Origin: Brucellaceae bacterium
GTDB lineage: Bacteria > Pseudomonadota > Alphaproteobacteria > Rhizobiales > Rhizobiaceae
Assembly: GCA_031253705.1 (NCBI GenBank)
Contig: JAIRVW010000400.1
Span: 1-8,100 of the forward strand
Direction: 5' to 3'
Length of the DNA: 8,100 nucleotides
The first letter of the stretch is position 1. Each line of letters starts with the position of its first letter. Under the pieces are notes generated by a model that worked only from the letters and a program-made list of their open reading frames with translations, was not told where the DNA came from and ran no database searches. This document shows, piece after piece, positions 1-4,980 of the stretch. The translations under genes and the position numbers were made by a program.

Positions 1-197
1 CGTTCTGTATTGAGATAGTGCAGGGCTGACATCGGAATCGCAGTCGCCAACGGGCAAACAATGGTCATAACCAGTCCAGCACCGGCCAGTTTTCCGCCCA
101 TCATCGGTACAAAAGTCATGGTTATCAGCAATGTCAGTGATAATGCGAGCACGCCCGTTAAGACTGCTTTATAAAAAACGCGCCAGTAATTAATCAT
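1..197 (-). CDS. N-terminal fragment of a membrane protein, possibly a membrane-anchored diguanylate cyclase (partial)
   Basis: An open frame on the minus strand starts with ATG at 197 and runs off the left edge, giving about 65 residues with no stop. The visible part begins MINYWRVFYKAV, then has a hydrophobic segment (about residues 12-30), a short turn containing PMMGGKLAG (about 31-39), and a second hydrophobic segment (about 40-58) containing a Cys-Pro pair. The chain ends near LHYLNTER, where a cytoplasmic domain would begin. Two short N-terminal membrane helices around a P-x-x-GG turn resemble, from memory, small rhizobial GGDEF proteins that anchor a cyclic-di-GMP synthase domain this way. 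The catalytic domain lies outside the window, so the function is inference only. No strong Shine-Dalgarno sequence precedes the ATG. Any two-helix membrane protein remains possible. Confidence 0.5.
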   Translation of the reverse strand, partial: MINYWRVFYKAVLTGVLALSLTLLITMTFVPMMGGKLAGAGLVMTIVCPLATAIPMSALHYLNTE

Positions 198-242
198 GAT
201 ATGTGCTTTGGATTTTAAAGACGTGCGAAAAGAGCCTGTGAT

Positions 243-279
243 ACCAAAGTCCATTGAGTAGAACTCATTGGGCTTTGGT
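243..279. repeat. 17-bp inverted repeat with 3-nt loop
   Basis: The left arm (243-259, beginning ACCAAAG) and right arm (263-279, ending CTTTGGT) are complementary at 15 of 17 positions around the loop AGA (260-262). In RNA, one of the two mismatches would be a G-U wobble on one strand. No T-run follows directly on either strand, so it is not a typical intrinsic terminator. It lies 46 nt upstream of the minus-strand start at 197, so it could fold in the leader of that mRNA or belong to a small RNA. Confidence 0.6.
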
Positions 280-306
280 TAAGCCCGAGTGGTGATTGAA
301 CTTTTT

Positions 307-339
307 CAAGGCGTGATGCGTTAGCATCTCAGCGCCTTG
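307..339. repeat. Two-part hairpin (7 bp plus 5 bp)
   Basis: The outer stem CAAGGCG (307-313) pairs with CGCCTTG (333-339). After an asymmetric internal loop (1 nt on one side, 4 nt on the other), GATGC (315-319) pairs with GCATC (324-328) around GTTA. All pairs are perfect. A smaller hairpin, TATGA (341-345) with TCATA (352-356), follows immediately. Together with the 243-279 repeat these make a row of hairpins. Confidence 0.5.
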
Positions 340-553
340 GTATGAGGCGTTTCATAACACGGCATATATTGTTTCAATAGTTAAACTGTATGAAAATTTT
401 TTTACAAACAGCACAGTTTTATAATGCCGGAGATATATTGAGAGGCAGGTAAAATGAGAAGAGAGGCTACGGATAATACTCTGACAGGTTAAGAGTTTTG
501 AAAACACAATTATCAGCAGAAAAGATAAAACGCAGTCAGGATTGATGCGTAAA

Positions 554-630
554 TGGCGATCCCGACTGGATTCGAACCAGTGACCGTCGGCTTAGAAGGC
601 CGGTGCTCTATCCAGCTGAGCTACGGGACC
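554..630 (-). tRNA. tRNA-Arg (anticodon UCU)
   Basis: This is a complete 77-nt cloverleaf on the minus strand. The acceptor stem GGTCCCG (630-624) pairs with CGGGATC (564-558), including one G-U pair, followed by discriminator G557 and encoded CCA (556-554). The D arm reads GCTC...GAGC. The anticodon loop is CTTCTAA, with anticodon TCT at 596-594, reading AGA/AGG arginine codons. The T arm is ACTGG-TTCGAAT-CCAGT. The first pair of the anticodon stem is a C-A mismatch (positions 27-43), leaving four good pairs. The gene starts 22 nt after the end of the complex I subunit gene on the same strand, so it is probably processed from that transcript or driven by a promoter inside that gene. Confidence 0.96.
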
Positions 631-652
631 GTAAATTCAAAAGCAGCTTAAA

Positions 653-958
653 TCAGTGTGTCCAAGGCTGCTGACGGTCGAAACGGAAATTATCCGTATA
701 GGAAACTTTACGACGCTTGGCTTCTTTCGGTTCTTCAATGCGGTAAGGAATGCCGTATTTCTGCGTATAAGCGAGTGCTTCTTCAAGGCTCTCAAAGCTC
801 ATACGAATCTGGCTCTTCATATCGCGCGAAGATGTATAACCCATCAGCGGCTCAATTTTACGGGCAACTTCAGGCTCATATTCCAGAAACCAGGCTTCGG
901 TCTTTGCTTTACCGGATTGCATGGCAGTCTTGGCTGGACGATAAATACGGGCAACCAT
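653..958 (-). CDS. ETC complex I subunit conserved-region protein (NDUFS4-like accessory subunit of NADH:ubiquinone oxidoreductase)
   Basis: This 101-residue protein matches in length and layout the alphaproteobacterial ETC complex I subunit family, homologous to mitochondrial NDUFS4 (the 18-kDa subunit). It is a small soluble subunit expected to bind the peripheral arm of respiratory complex I near the NADH-oxidising module and help stabilise it. Recognisable features are the N-terminal VARIYRPAKTAMQSGKAKT, the central PLMGYTSSRDMKSQIRMSF, a following FxSLEEALAYTQKYG-like helix, and the basic C-terminus with KEAKRRKVSYTDNFR and final PWTH. I chose ATG 958 because GAGGT (971-967) lies 8 nt upstream and the family starts at MVA-IYRPAK. 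An in-frame ATG at 964 would leave only 2 nt after GAGGT, and an even longer frame would reach the tRNA-Pro gene. The gene lies between two tRNA genes on the same strand, away from any nuo operon. Confidence 0.93.
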   Translation of the reverse strand: MVARIYRPAKTAMQSGKAKTEAWFLEYEPEVARKIEPLMGYTSSRDMKSQIRMSFESLEEALAYTQKYGIPYRIEEPKEAKRRKVSYTDNFRFDRQQPWTH

Positions 959-966
959 ATTCATAT

Positions 967-971
967 ACCTC
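967..971 (-). promoter_or_regulatory. Ribosome binding site deciding the complex I subunit start
   Basis: GAGGT on the minus strand (971-967) is placed 8 nt before ATG 958. It is too close (2 nt) to the alternative ATG at 964, so it supports the shorter 101-residue product. Confidence 0.7.
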
Positions 972-1056
972 AGGGCACAAAAGCGACCGTCAAATCTTAT
1001 ATTTGCTGGTCTGTTAAACTTGAGACAAATTTCACTACAATATTCAATATTTGTCA

Positions 1057-1133
1057 TGGTCGGAGCGAGAGGATTCGAACCTCCGACCCCCTGATCCCAA
1101 ATCAGGTGCGCTACCAGGCTGCGCTACGCTCCG
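1057..1133 (-). tRNA. tRNA-Pro (anticodon UGG)
   Basis: This is a complete 77-nt cloverleaf on the minus strand. The acceptor stem CGGAGCG (1133-1127) pairs perfectly with CGCTCCG (1067-1061), followed by discriminator A1060 and encoded CCA (1059-1057). The D arm is GCGC...GCGC, the anticodon stem CCTGA/TCAGG, the anticodon loop TTTGGGA with anticodon TGG at 1099-1097, and the T arm GGAGG-TTCGAAT-CCTCT. It reads CCA/CCG and probably the other proline codons. It lies upstream of the complex I subunit gene on the same strand, 98 nt apart, so the two may share a transcript. Confidence 0.97.
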
Positions 1134-1155
1134 TTATCCTCAAAGGACTAGATGT

Positions 1156-1183
1156 GTCTAGAATTTTCAGTGCCGGAGTGCAA
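1156..1183 (-). promoter_or_regulatory. Candidate promoter for tRNA-Pro
   Basis: On the minus strand, TTGCAC (1183-1178) resembles an alphaproteobacterial -35 element (preceded by C, as in CTTG). A 16-nt gap then leads to CTAGAC (1161-1156) as a candidate -10. The implied start point would be about 15 nt before the tRNA 5' end at 1133. The position suits a tRNA promoter that could also serve the downstream complex I subunit gene and tRNA-Arg. Match quality is moderate. Confidence 0.4.
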
Positions 1184-1228
1184 GAGGCAAAACATCCGTT
1201 CTGCTCAAAAATGCATGAATGTCACATG

Positions 1229-1270
1229 ATAAAAGCGAAGACAAAGACACTGTTTTGTCTTCGCTTTTAT
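1229..1270 (-). terminator. Strong intrinsic terminator of metC (symmetrical, possibly bidirectional)
   Basis: The arms 1229-1245 and 1254-1270 form a perfect 17-bp stem around an 8-nt loop (1246-1253). The stem core is GCGAAGAC, flanked by A-runs on one side and T-runs on the other, so both strands end in TTTTAT after a GC-rich part. It begins 57 nt after the metC stop codon on the minus strand and precedes the candidate tRNA-Pro promoter. It therefore insulates the tRNA/complex I unit from metC transcription. On the plus strand it would also terminate antisense transcripts. Confidence 0.9.
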
Positions 1271-1326
1271 TCATTTCCGGTTTTTACGGATTATCAGGCT
1301 GTGTTTTTACCTGATTGTTATCGTGA

Positions 1327-2505
1327 TCAGGCAGGAATGGCAGCTGCCAGTCCCTGTTGCAGATCATTGATCAGATCCTGAGTGTCTTCCAGCCCGATTT
1401 GCAGGCGGATCACCGGACCTTCATAGGTCTTGGCGGCAACTGTGCGGTCGCCAAGCTGCACATGAACAGCCAGACTTTCATAACCTCCCCACGAATAGCC
1501 GAGGCCGAACAGTTTCTGAGTATCGAGCAGTTTATGTGCTTCTGCGATGCCGCCGGAAGCGAGAACAATAGAGAAAACACCGCTTGCGCCTTTGAAATCA
1601 CGTTTCCACAAAGCATGATCCGGATGGCTTTCAAGGGCAGGGTGCAGAACGCGGGCGACCTGCGGCTGCTGTTCCAGCCAGCGTGCAATGGTCAGAGCGC
1701 TTTGCTGATGATGGCTGAGACGCAGCCCCATGCTGCGCAAGCCGCGCAGAATCTGATAGGCATCGTCAGAATTCACACACATGCCGAGCGCGGTGTAGGA
1801 TTCCTCTAAGCGCTTCCAGCATTTTTCATTCGAGGAAATCATGCCGAACAGCACATCGGAATGGCCGGACGGATATTTGGTGCCCGCATGAATTGTAATA
1901 TCAATACCGAAATCAAGCGCTTTGAAATAGAGCGGTGTCGCCCATGTATTATCCATCATCGTGATAATATCGCGGGCGCGGGCAGCCTGAACAATGGCCG
2001 GAATATCCTGAATTTCAAAAGTGTTGGAACCCGGTGATTCTGTGAAAATTACGCGGGTATTCGGACGGATCAGATCGGCAATATCGCCGCCGATATGCGG
2101 CGGATAATATTCGACATCAATGCCGAGACGTTTGAGCATTGAATCGGCAAAGCGGCGGGTTGGGTTATAAATCGTATCGACGAGCAGAACGTGGTCACCA
2201 GCTTCAAGAAAGGCCAGCAACGGTACGGTTACCGCAGCAAGGCCGGACGGAACCAGCAATGTACCGGCAGAACCTTCCAGCTGATCAATGGCCTGACACA
2301 GAGCATCCGTTGTCGGGGTGCCGTGGGTGCCGTAGGTATATTTCTGGTTTTGCGTTGCCATGGTCGCGGCATCTTTGAACAGAACCGTGGAGGCACGAAC
2401 AACCGGCGGGTTGACGAAACCATGAAATTCATACGGGTCATTGCCGCAATGAGCGAGAACCGTATTAATTCCAAGCTCTTCTGTCACCTTTGCTGATTTG
2501 ACCAT
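1327..2505 (-). CDS. metC: Cystathionine beta-lyase (PLP-dependent, methionine biosynthesis)
   Basis: The 392-residue protein belongs to the Cys/Met metabolism PLP-enzyme family (fold type I). It is expected to cleave cystathionine in the cytoplasm to homocysteine, pyruvate and ammonia, the step before methionine synthesis. Visible motifs are YTYGTHGTPTT (56-66; Tyr58 fits the cofactor-phosphate tyrosine), LLVPSGLAA (83-91), DTIYNPTRRF with the ring-stacking Tyr113, MMDNTWATP with Asp185 for the pyridine nitrogen, HAGTKYPSGHSD with the Schiff-base Lys210, GYSWGGYESL (336-345), and VIRLQIGLED with substrate-carboxylate Arg367. Where E. coli MetC has Tyr-Gly-Arg-Arg, this protein reads Tyr-Gly-Thr-His. 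The start ATG 2505 has a perfect AGGAGG (2518-2513) 7 nt upstream. Length is normal for the family. It is transcribed divergently from the phosphatase gene. Sister enzymes (cystathionine gamma-lyase or gamma-synthase) share the fold; the GTKYPSGHSD and GYSWGGYESL signatures favour the beta-lyase. Confidence 0.92.
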   Translation of the reverse strand: MVKSAKVTEELGINTVLAHCGNDPYEFHGFVNPPVVRASTVLFKDAATMATQNQKYTYGTHGTPTTDALCQAIDQLEGSAGTLLVPSGLAAVTVPLLAFLEAGDHVLLVDTIYNPTRRFADSMLKRLGIDVEYYPPHIGGDIADLIRPNTRVIFTESPGSNTFEIQDIPAIVQAARARDIITMMDNTWATPLYFKALDFGIDITIHAGTKYPSGHSDVLFGMISSNEKCWKRLEESYTALGMCVNSDDAYQILRGLRSMGLRLSHHQQSALTIARWLEQQPQVARVLHPALESHPDHALWKRDFKGASGVFSIVLASGGIAEAHKLLDTQKLFGLGYSWGGYESLAVHVQLGDRTVAAKTYEGPVIRLQIGLEDTQDLINDLQQGLAAAIPA

Positions 2506-2512
2506 AAAAACG

Positions 2513-2518
2513 CCTCCT
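2513..2518 (-). promoter_or_regulatory. Ribosome binding site of metC
   Basis: A perfect AGGAGG on the minus strand (2518-2513) lies 7 nt before the ATG at 2505. It fixes the start and suggests efficient translation. Confidence 0.85.
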
Positions 2519-2590
2519 GCTGCCTGTTAAGTCTGTCTTGCCGTGTATTTACTTATTCGTAAAGGCTGGAATATGGAATCGGTCTTTAGA

Positions 2591-2607
2591 GAAATCATAT
2601 AGATTTC
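2591..2607. promoter_or_regulatory. Palindrome upstream of metC (candidate operator A)
   Basis: GAAATC (2591-2596) and GATTTC (2602-2607) form perfect 6-bp arms around ATATA. An AT-rich dyad of this size and spacing is typical of dimeric transcription factor sites, for example LysR- or Lrp-type regulators. It lies 86 bp upstream of the metC ATG. The regulator is unknown. Confidence 0.4.
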
Positions 2608-2628
2608 AAAGAATTGACTGGTTCTTTG
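2607..2628. promoter_or_regulatory. Palindrome upstream of metC (candidate operator B)
   Basis: CAAAGAA (2607-2613) and TTCTTTG (2622-2628) form perfect 7-bp arms around the 8-nt spacer TTGACTGG. It shares base 2607 with the neighbouring dyad, so the two palindromes abut head to tail. It could instead be an RNA hairpin if metC transcription starts upstream of it on the minus strand. Confidence 0.4.
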
Positions 2629-2802
2629 CCTCGCCGGTATGATTGTGAGACTAGAGCATAATCTGTGTTGCTTGCCGAGAGCATTCTGCTTTCAAAACCG
2701 CAGCAGAGATAAACTAATTTTGCGCGCGGCGATAAATATGATCTGTCCGGCGCTCTGATACTGATTTATCCGGAAGCTCCGGTTTGCTGATGTGAGTCAC
2801 TG

Positions 2803-3636
2803 ATGAGTTTAAAATACGAGTATACAGAACTGAAAACGACGCTGCAGGCGGGGCTGAAACGCCGGAATGCAGAGCAGGAGACAAACCGTCACTCCGGTTT
2901 ATGGTCTCCCGTTTTAACGGTTACTGTACTCGCTGTTATTCTTTGCGCGGGCTTACTCCTGCCGTTTGATGCGGATTTATCACGCAAGGCATTTGCTTCG
3001 GAATGGCCGCCTGTTCTTGTGCTCAGATCAATGACCAATCTTGTTCTGGCCGCGCCTTATATTGTGCTGGCGCTGATGGTTGTGGTCGTTGTGATTGTTC
3101 TGCGCAATAAAGTGCGCACGCAAGAAGGCTTTCGCCTGAAAGTTCCGGATGTTCTGCAATATTACAACGGGTTGGGTGTACTGGCCGGACAGGCGCTGTT
3201 TACAATCTCCGCCATTTTGAGTGCGGGGCTTCTGGTTAATATTGCCAAATATATTGTCGGCCGCCCGCGGCCGCATCTGGTCGATACGGTCGGGCCTTTC
3301 GGCTTCAAGCCTTTTGATTTCAGCTATCATTATGTGAGTTTTCCGTCCGGTCATGCCTGCACGGCAGCGGTTCTGGCAACACTGATTGCCCTGTGGTTTC
3401 CGCGCTGCCGGATTCCGGCTTTTGCCGGTCTGGCTTTGATTGCTGTCAGCCGTGTTTTTGTGCAGGCGCATTATCCGAGTGATGTGCTGGTCGGTTTTGC
3501 TGTCGGAGCCATCACGACATTGATTCTTGCCCGTCTGCTGGCACAGGCAGGATTGCTCTTCCGCATGGAAGAAGGGGGGCTGTTTCCGGTGCTCAAAGGC
3601 AAAATCAGCAAAAAAATCAAACAGCCGGCGATGTAA
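2803..3636 (+). CDS. PAP2-family integral membrane phosphatase
   Basis: The 277-residue membrane protein carries the complete three-part signature of the type 2 phosphatidic acid phosphatase superfamily: K149-x6-R156-P157 (KYIVGRPRP), P181-S-G-H184, and S216-R217-x5-H223-x3-D227. H223 is the expected phospho-accepting nucleophile, with H184 as acid/base. About six membrane segments are visible, near residues 36-54, 80-100, 123-148, 185-199, 205-218 and 226-246, with a basic tail (KGKISKKIKQ). Such enzymes remove phosphate from lipids such as phosphatidate, phosphatidylglycerophosphate, undecaprenyl diphosphate or lipid A; the sequence alone does not say which. The active site is expected on the periplasmic side. 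ATG 2803 has only a weak Shine-Dalgarno-like GTGAG upstream. The gene is monocistronic, divergent from metC and followed by its own hairpin. Confidence 0.88.
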   Translation: MSLKYEYTELKTTLQAGLKRRNAEQETNRHSGLWSPVLTVTVLAVILCAGLLLPFDADLSRKAFASEWPPVLVLRSMTNLVLAAPYIVLALMVVVVVIVLRNKVRTQEGFRLKVPDVLQYYNGLGVLAGQALFTISAILSAGLLVNIAKYIVGRPRPHLVDTVGPFGFKPFDFSYHYVSFPSGHACTAAVLATLIALWFPRCRIPAFAGLALIAVSRVFVQAHYPSDVLVGFAVGAITTLILARLLAQAGLLFRMEEGGLFPVLKGKISKKIKQPAM

Positions 3637-3660
3637 AAGCAGCTTGTTTGCAGGCGGGAA

Positions 3661-3681
3661 AGGCGGGAGATCATCCCGCCT
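3661..3681 (+). terminator. Probable terminator of the PAP2 phosphatase gene
   Basis: AGGCGGGA (3661-3668) and TCCCGCCT (3674-3681) form a perfect 8-bp GC-rich stem with loop GATCA, 24 nt after the stop codon. The T-run (TTTT, 3688-3691) comes six bases after the stem, so it is an imperfect intrinsic terminator. A partial direct copy of the left arm (AGGCGGGAA) precedes it at 3651-3659. Confidence 0.65.
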
Positions 3682-3705
3682 GTACAATTTTCCGTGTTTG
3701 CACCC

Positions 3706-3736
3706 TTGACCTGCAGAAAATAATAGCTTTCGATAG
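3706..3736 (+). promoter_or_regulatory. Candidate aapJ promoter
   Basis: TTGACC (3706-3711) is a good -35 match. A -10 element is less clear: TCGATA (3730-3735) at 18-nt spacing is the best fit. Transcription from here would give an aapJ leader of roughly 190 nt containing the hairpins at 3752-3861. I see no convincing sigma-54 (-24/-12) site. Confidence 0.3.
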
Positions 3737-3751
3737 ATACAGTTTTATACG

Positions 3752-3861
3752 CATCCGTCTCCGCCAACGGGGATGGCAGGTTGGATGAACCGGCACAGAC
3801 CGGAGAAAGCCTGCTAAAGACTGGCGGTATATCCGGTGCCGGAAACGGCTTATCCGGATAT
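3752..3861 (+). promoter_or_regulatory. Structured 5' leader of aapJ
   Basis: Several potential RNA helices lie in a row. CATCC (3752-3756) pairs with GGATG (3771-3775), enclosing CCG-CCAA-CGG. GCAGG (3776-3780) pairs with CCTGC (3810-3814), enclosing CCGG-CACAGA-CCGG (3790-3803). A composite stem follows: ATATCCGG (3829-3836) pairs with CCGGATAT (3854-3861), and inside it GCCG-GAAA-CGGC (3838-3849) is capped by a GNRA-type tetraloop. The last stem is perfect in both parts and ends 75 nt before the aapJ ATG. It has no T-run and so is not a terminator. It could stabilise the mRNA, control translation or be part of a larger regulatory RNA. I could not match it to a known riboswitch class. Confidence 0.45.
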
Positions 3862-3921
3862 GACAGCCGGACAGAATGCCAAAATTGATTTTTGAATGCT
3901 GTTTATAAATTTAACGATAAA

Positions 3922-3930
3922 GAGGGTGAG
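3922..3930 (+). promoter_or_regulatory. Ribosome binding site deciding the aapJ start
   Basis: The purine-rich GAGGGTGAG (3922-3930) precedes ATG 3937. It selects the start that begins directly with a signal peptide rather than the in-frame ATG 15 codons upstream at 3892, which has no comparable site. Confidence 0.65.
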
Positions 3931-3936
3931 CATCAT

Positions 3937-4968
3937 ATGAGAAAGTCAACTTTCCTCAAACTGGCCGGTCTGGCTGCTTTGACCTTTACGACCTCTGCAG
4001 CACTTGCCGGCACATTGGATGATGTGAAGAAGAAAGGTTTTGTGCAGTGCGGTACCAATACCGGTCTTCCGGGCTTCGCAGCACCGAATGATAAGGGCGA
4101 ATGGTCAGGCTTCGATGTGGATTATTGCCGTGCGGTGGCATCGGCTATTTTCGGGGACAAGAATAAAGCCAAGTTCACCCCTCTGAATGCAAAAGAGCGC
4201 TTCACTGCTCTGCAGTCAGGCGAAATTGATATTCTGATCCGTAACACAACATGGACGATCAGCCGCGATACATCGCTGGGTCTGGAGTTCGCCGGTGTGA
4301 ACTACTATGACGGCCAGGGTTTTATGGTCAATAGTAAGAAACTTCCGGATATTAAATCGGCATTGCAGCTTTCCGGCGCATCTATCTGCGTGCAGGCGGG
4401 TACAACTACCGAAATGAATATGGCCGATTACTTTAAGTCCAATAAAATGGAATATAATCCGGTCGTGTTCGAAAAGATCGAAGAGGCCAATGCTGCCTAT
4501 GACAGCGGTCGTTGCGATGCCTATACAACCGATCAGTCCAGCCTTTACGGCGTGCGCCTGTCGCTTTCCAATCCGGACGATCACGTTGTGCTGCCTGAAA
4601 TCATTTCCAAGGAGCCGTTCGGTATTGTTGTCCGTCAGGGCGATGCACAATGGGCGGATGTCGCACGTTGGGTTCATAACGCGCTTCTGAATGCGGAAGA
4701 GGCCGGTATTACACAGGCCAATGTCGAGGAAATGAAGAAGTCCGATTCACCGGACATCAAGCGTATGCTCGGCACAGAAGCTGAAACCAAGATCGGTATC
4801 GATCTCGGGCTGGAAAATGACTGGGTTGTGAAAATCATCAAGAATGTCGGCAATTACGGCGAGATTTTCGAACGTAATATCGGCACCAGCAGCCCGCTGA
4901 AAATTGCCCGCGGCATCAATGCTTTGTGGACTAAAGGCGGTCTGCAATACGGTATTCCGATCCGCTGA
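3937..4968 (+). CDS. aapJ: General L-amino acid ABC transporter, periplasmic substrate-binding protein
   Basis: The 343-residue protein is a family 3 extracellular solute-binding protein of the AapJ type. It starts with a Sec signal peptide: basic MRK, hydrophobic core (about 6-20) and A-L-A ending at residue 24, giving a mature N-terminus at GTLDDVKKKGFVQCG. In the mature part, GFDVDYCRAVASAI (58-71) is the family 3 signature region, KERFTALQSGEIDIL (86-100) and NTTWTISRD (103-111) contribute to ligand binding in this family, and the second lobe has SICVQAGTTTEMN (149-161) and DAYTTDQSSL (194-203). It captures a broad range of L-amino acids in the periplasm and delivers them to AapQ/AapM. 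Cys38 and Cys64, and Cys151 and Cys193, are spaced so that disulfides are possible. An in-frame ATG at 3892 would add 15 polar residues before the signal peptide and is unlikely. It is the first gene of aapJQMP and is followed by a strong stem-loop. Confidence 0.95.
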   Translation: MRKSTFLKLAGLAALTFTTSAALAGTLDDVKKKGFVQCGTNTGLPGFAAPNDKGEWSGFDVDYCRAVASAIFGDKNKAKFTPLNAKERFTALQSGEIDILIRNTTWTISRDTSLGLEFAGVNYYDGQGFMVNSKKLPDIKSALQLSGASICVQAGTTTEMNMADYFKSNKMEYNPVVFEKIEEANAAYDSGRCDAYTTDQSSLYGVRLSLSNPDDHVVLPEIISKEPFGIVVRQGDAQWADVARWVHNALLNAEEAGITQANVEEMKKSDSPDIKRMLGTEAETKIGIDLGLENDWVVKIIKNVGNYGEIFERNIGTSSPLKIARGINALWTKGGLQYGIPIR

Positions 4969-4980
4969 TATCAACCACTT

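Larger units (their letters stand above)
198..553. other. Intergenic region with several hairpins and no gene
   Basis: No credible coding frame was found here. Bases 243-356 contain three consecutive inverted repeats, described separately. Bases 360-425 are AT-rich and include the small palindrome TATTG-TTT-CAATA (367-379) and arms AAACTGT (383-389) and ACAGTTT (413-419). This is a plausible place for minus-strand promoter elements serving the gene that starts at 197. Bases 470-553, downstream of tRNA-Arg on its own strand, include T-rich stretches when read on the minus strand, but I see no convincing terminator stem next to them. Confidence 0.5.
2519..2802. other. Divergent metC / phosphatase promoter region
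   Basis: This is the rest of the roughly 300-bp gap between the divergent starts at 2505 (minus) and 2803 (plus). It holds two abutting palindromes (2591-2628), described separately. On the minus strand a TTGAAA occurs at 2611-2606, within the palindromes, and another at 2696-2691; either could act as a -35, but I cannot fix the -10. Near the phosphatase start there is a small perfect hairpin CCGGA-AGC-TCCGG (2770-2782). I see no recognisable S-adenosylmethionine riboswitch in the metC leader. Confidence 0.4.

Noticed and set aside
243..279. Intrinsic terminator
   Set aside because: The stem is long, but no T-run follows on either strand, so it was reported as an inverted repeat instead.
656..1381. 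A 241-codon plus-strand open frame
   Set aside because: It runs antisense across the complex I subunit gene, the whole tRNA-Pro gene, the metC terminator and the end of metC, and its translation resembles no family. It is a shadow frame.
2506..2700. Possible SAM riboswitch in the metC leader
   Set aside because: I looked for SAM-II and SAM-I style conserved cores on the minus strand and did not find them; only the two simple palindromes are present.
3028..3687. A 219-codon minus-strand open frame opposite the PAP2 gene
   Set aside because: The plus strand encodes a protein with all PAP2 motifs; the antisense translation is low-complexity, rich in Gln, Asn and His, with no motif.
3745..3861. 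Cobalamin, glycine or TPP riboswitch in the aapJ leader
   Set aside because: Some purine-rich pieces look similar at first sight, but none of the conserved cores of these classes is present, so only an unassigned structured leader is claimed.
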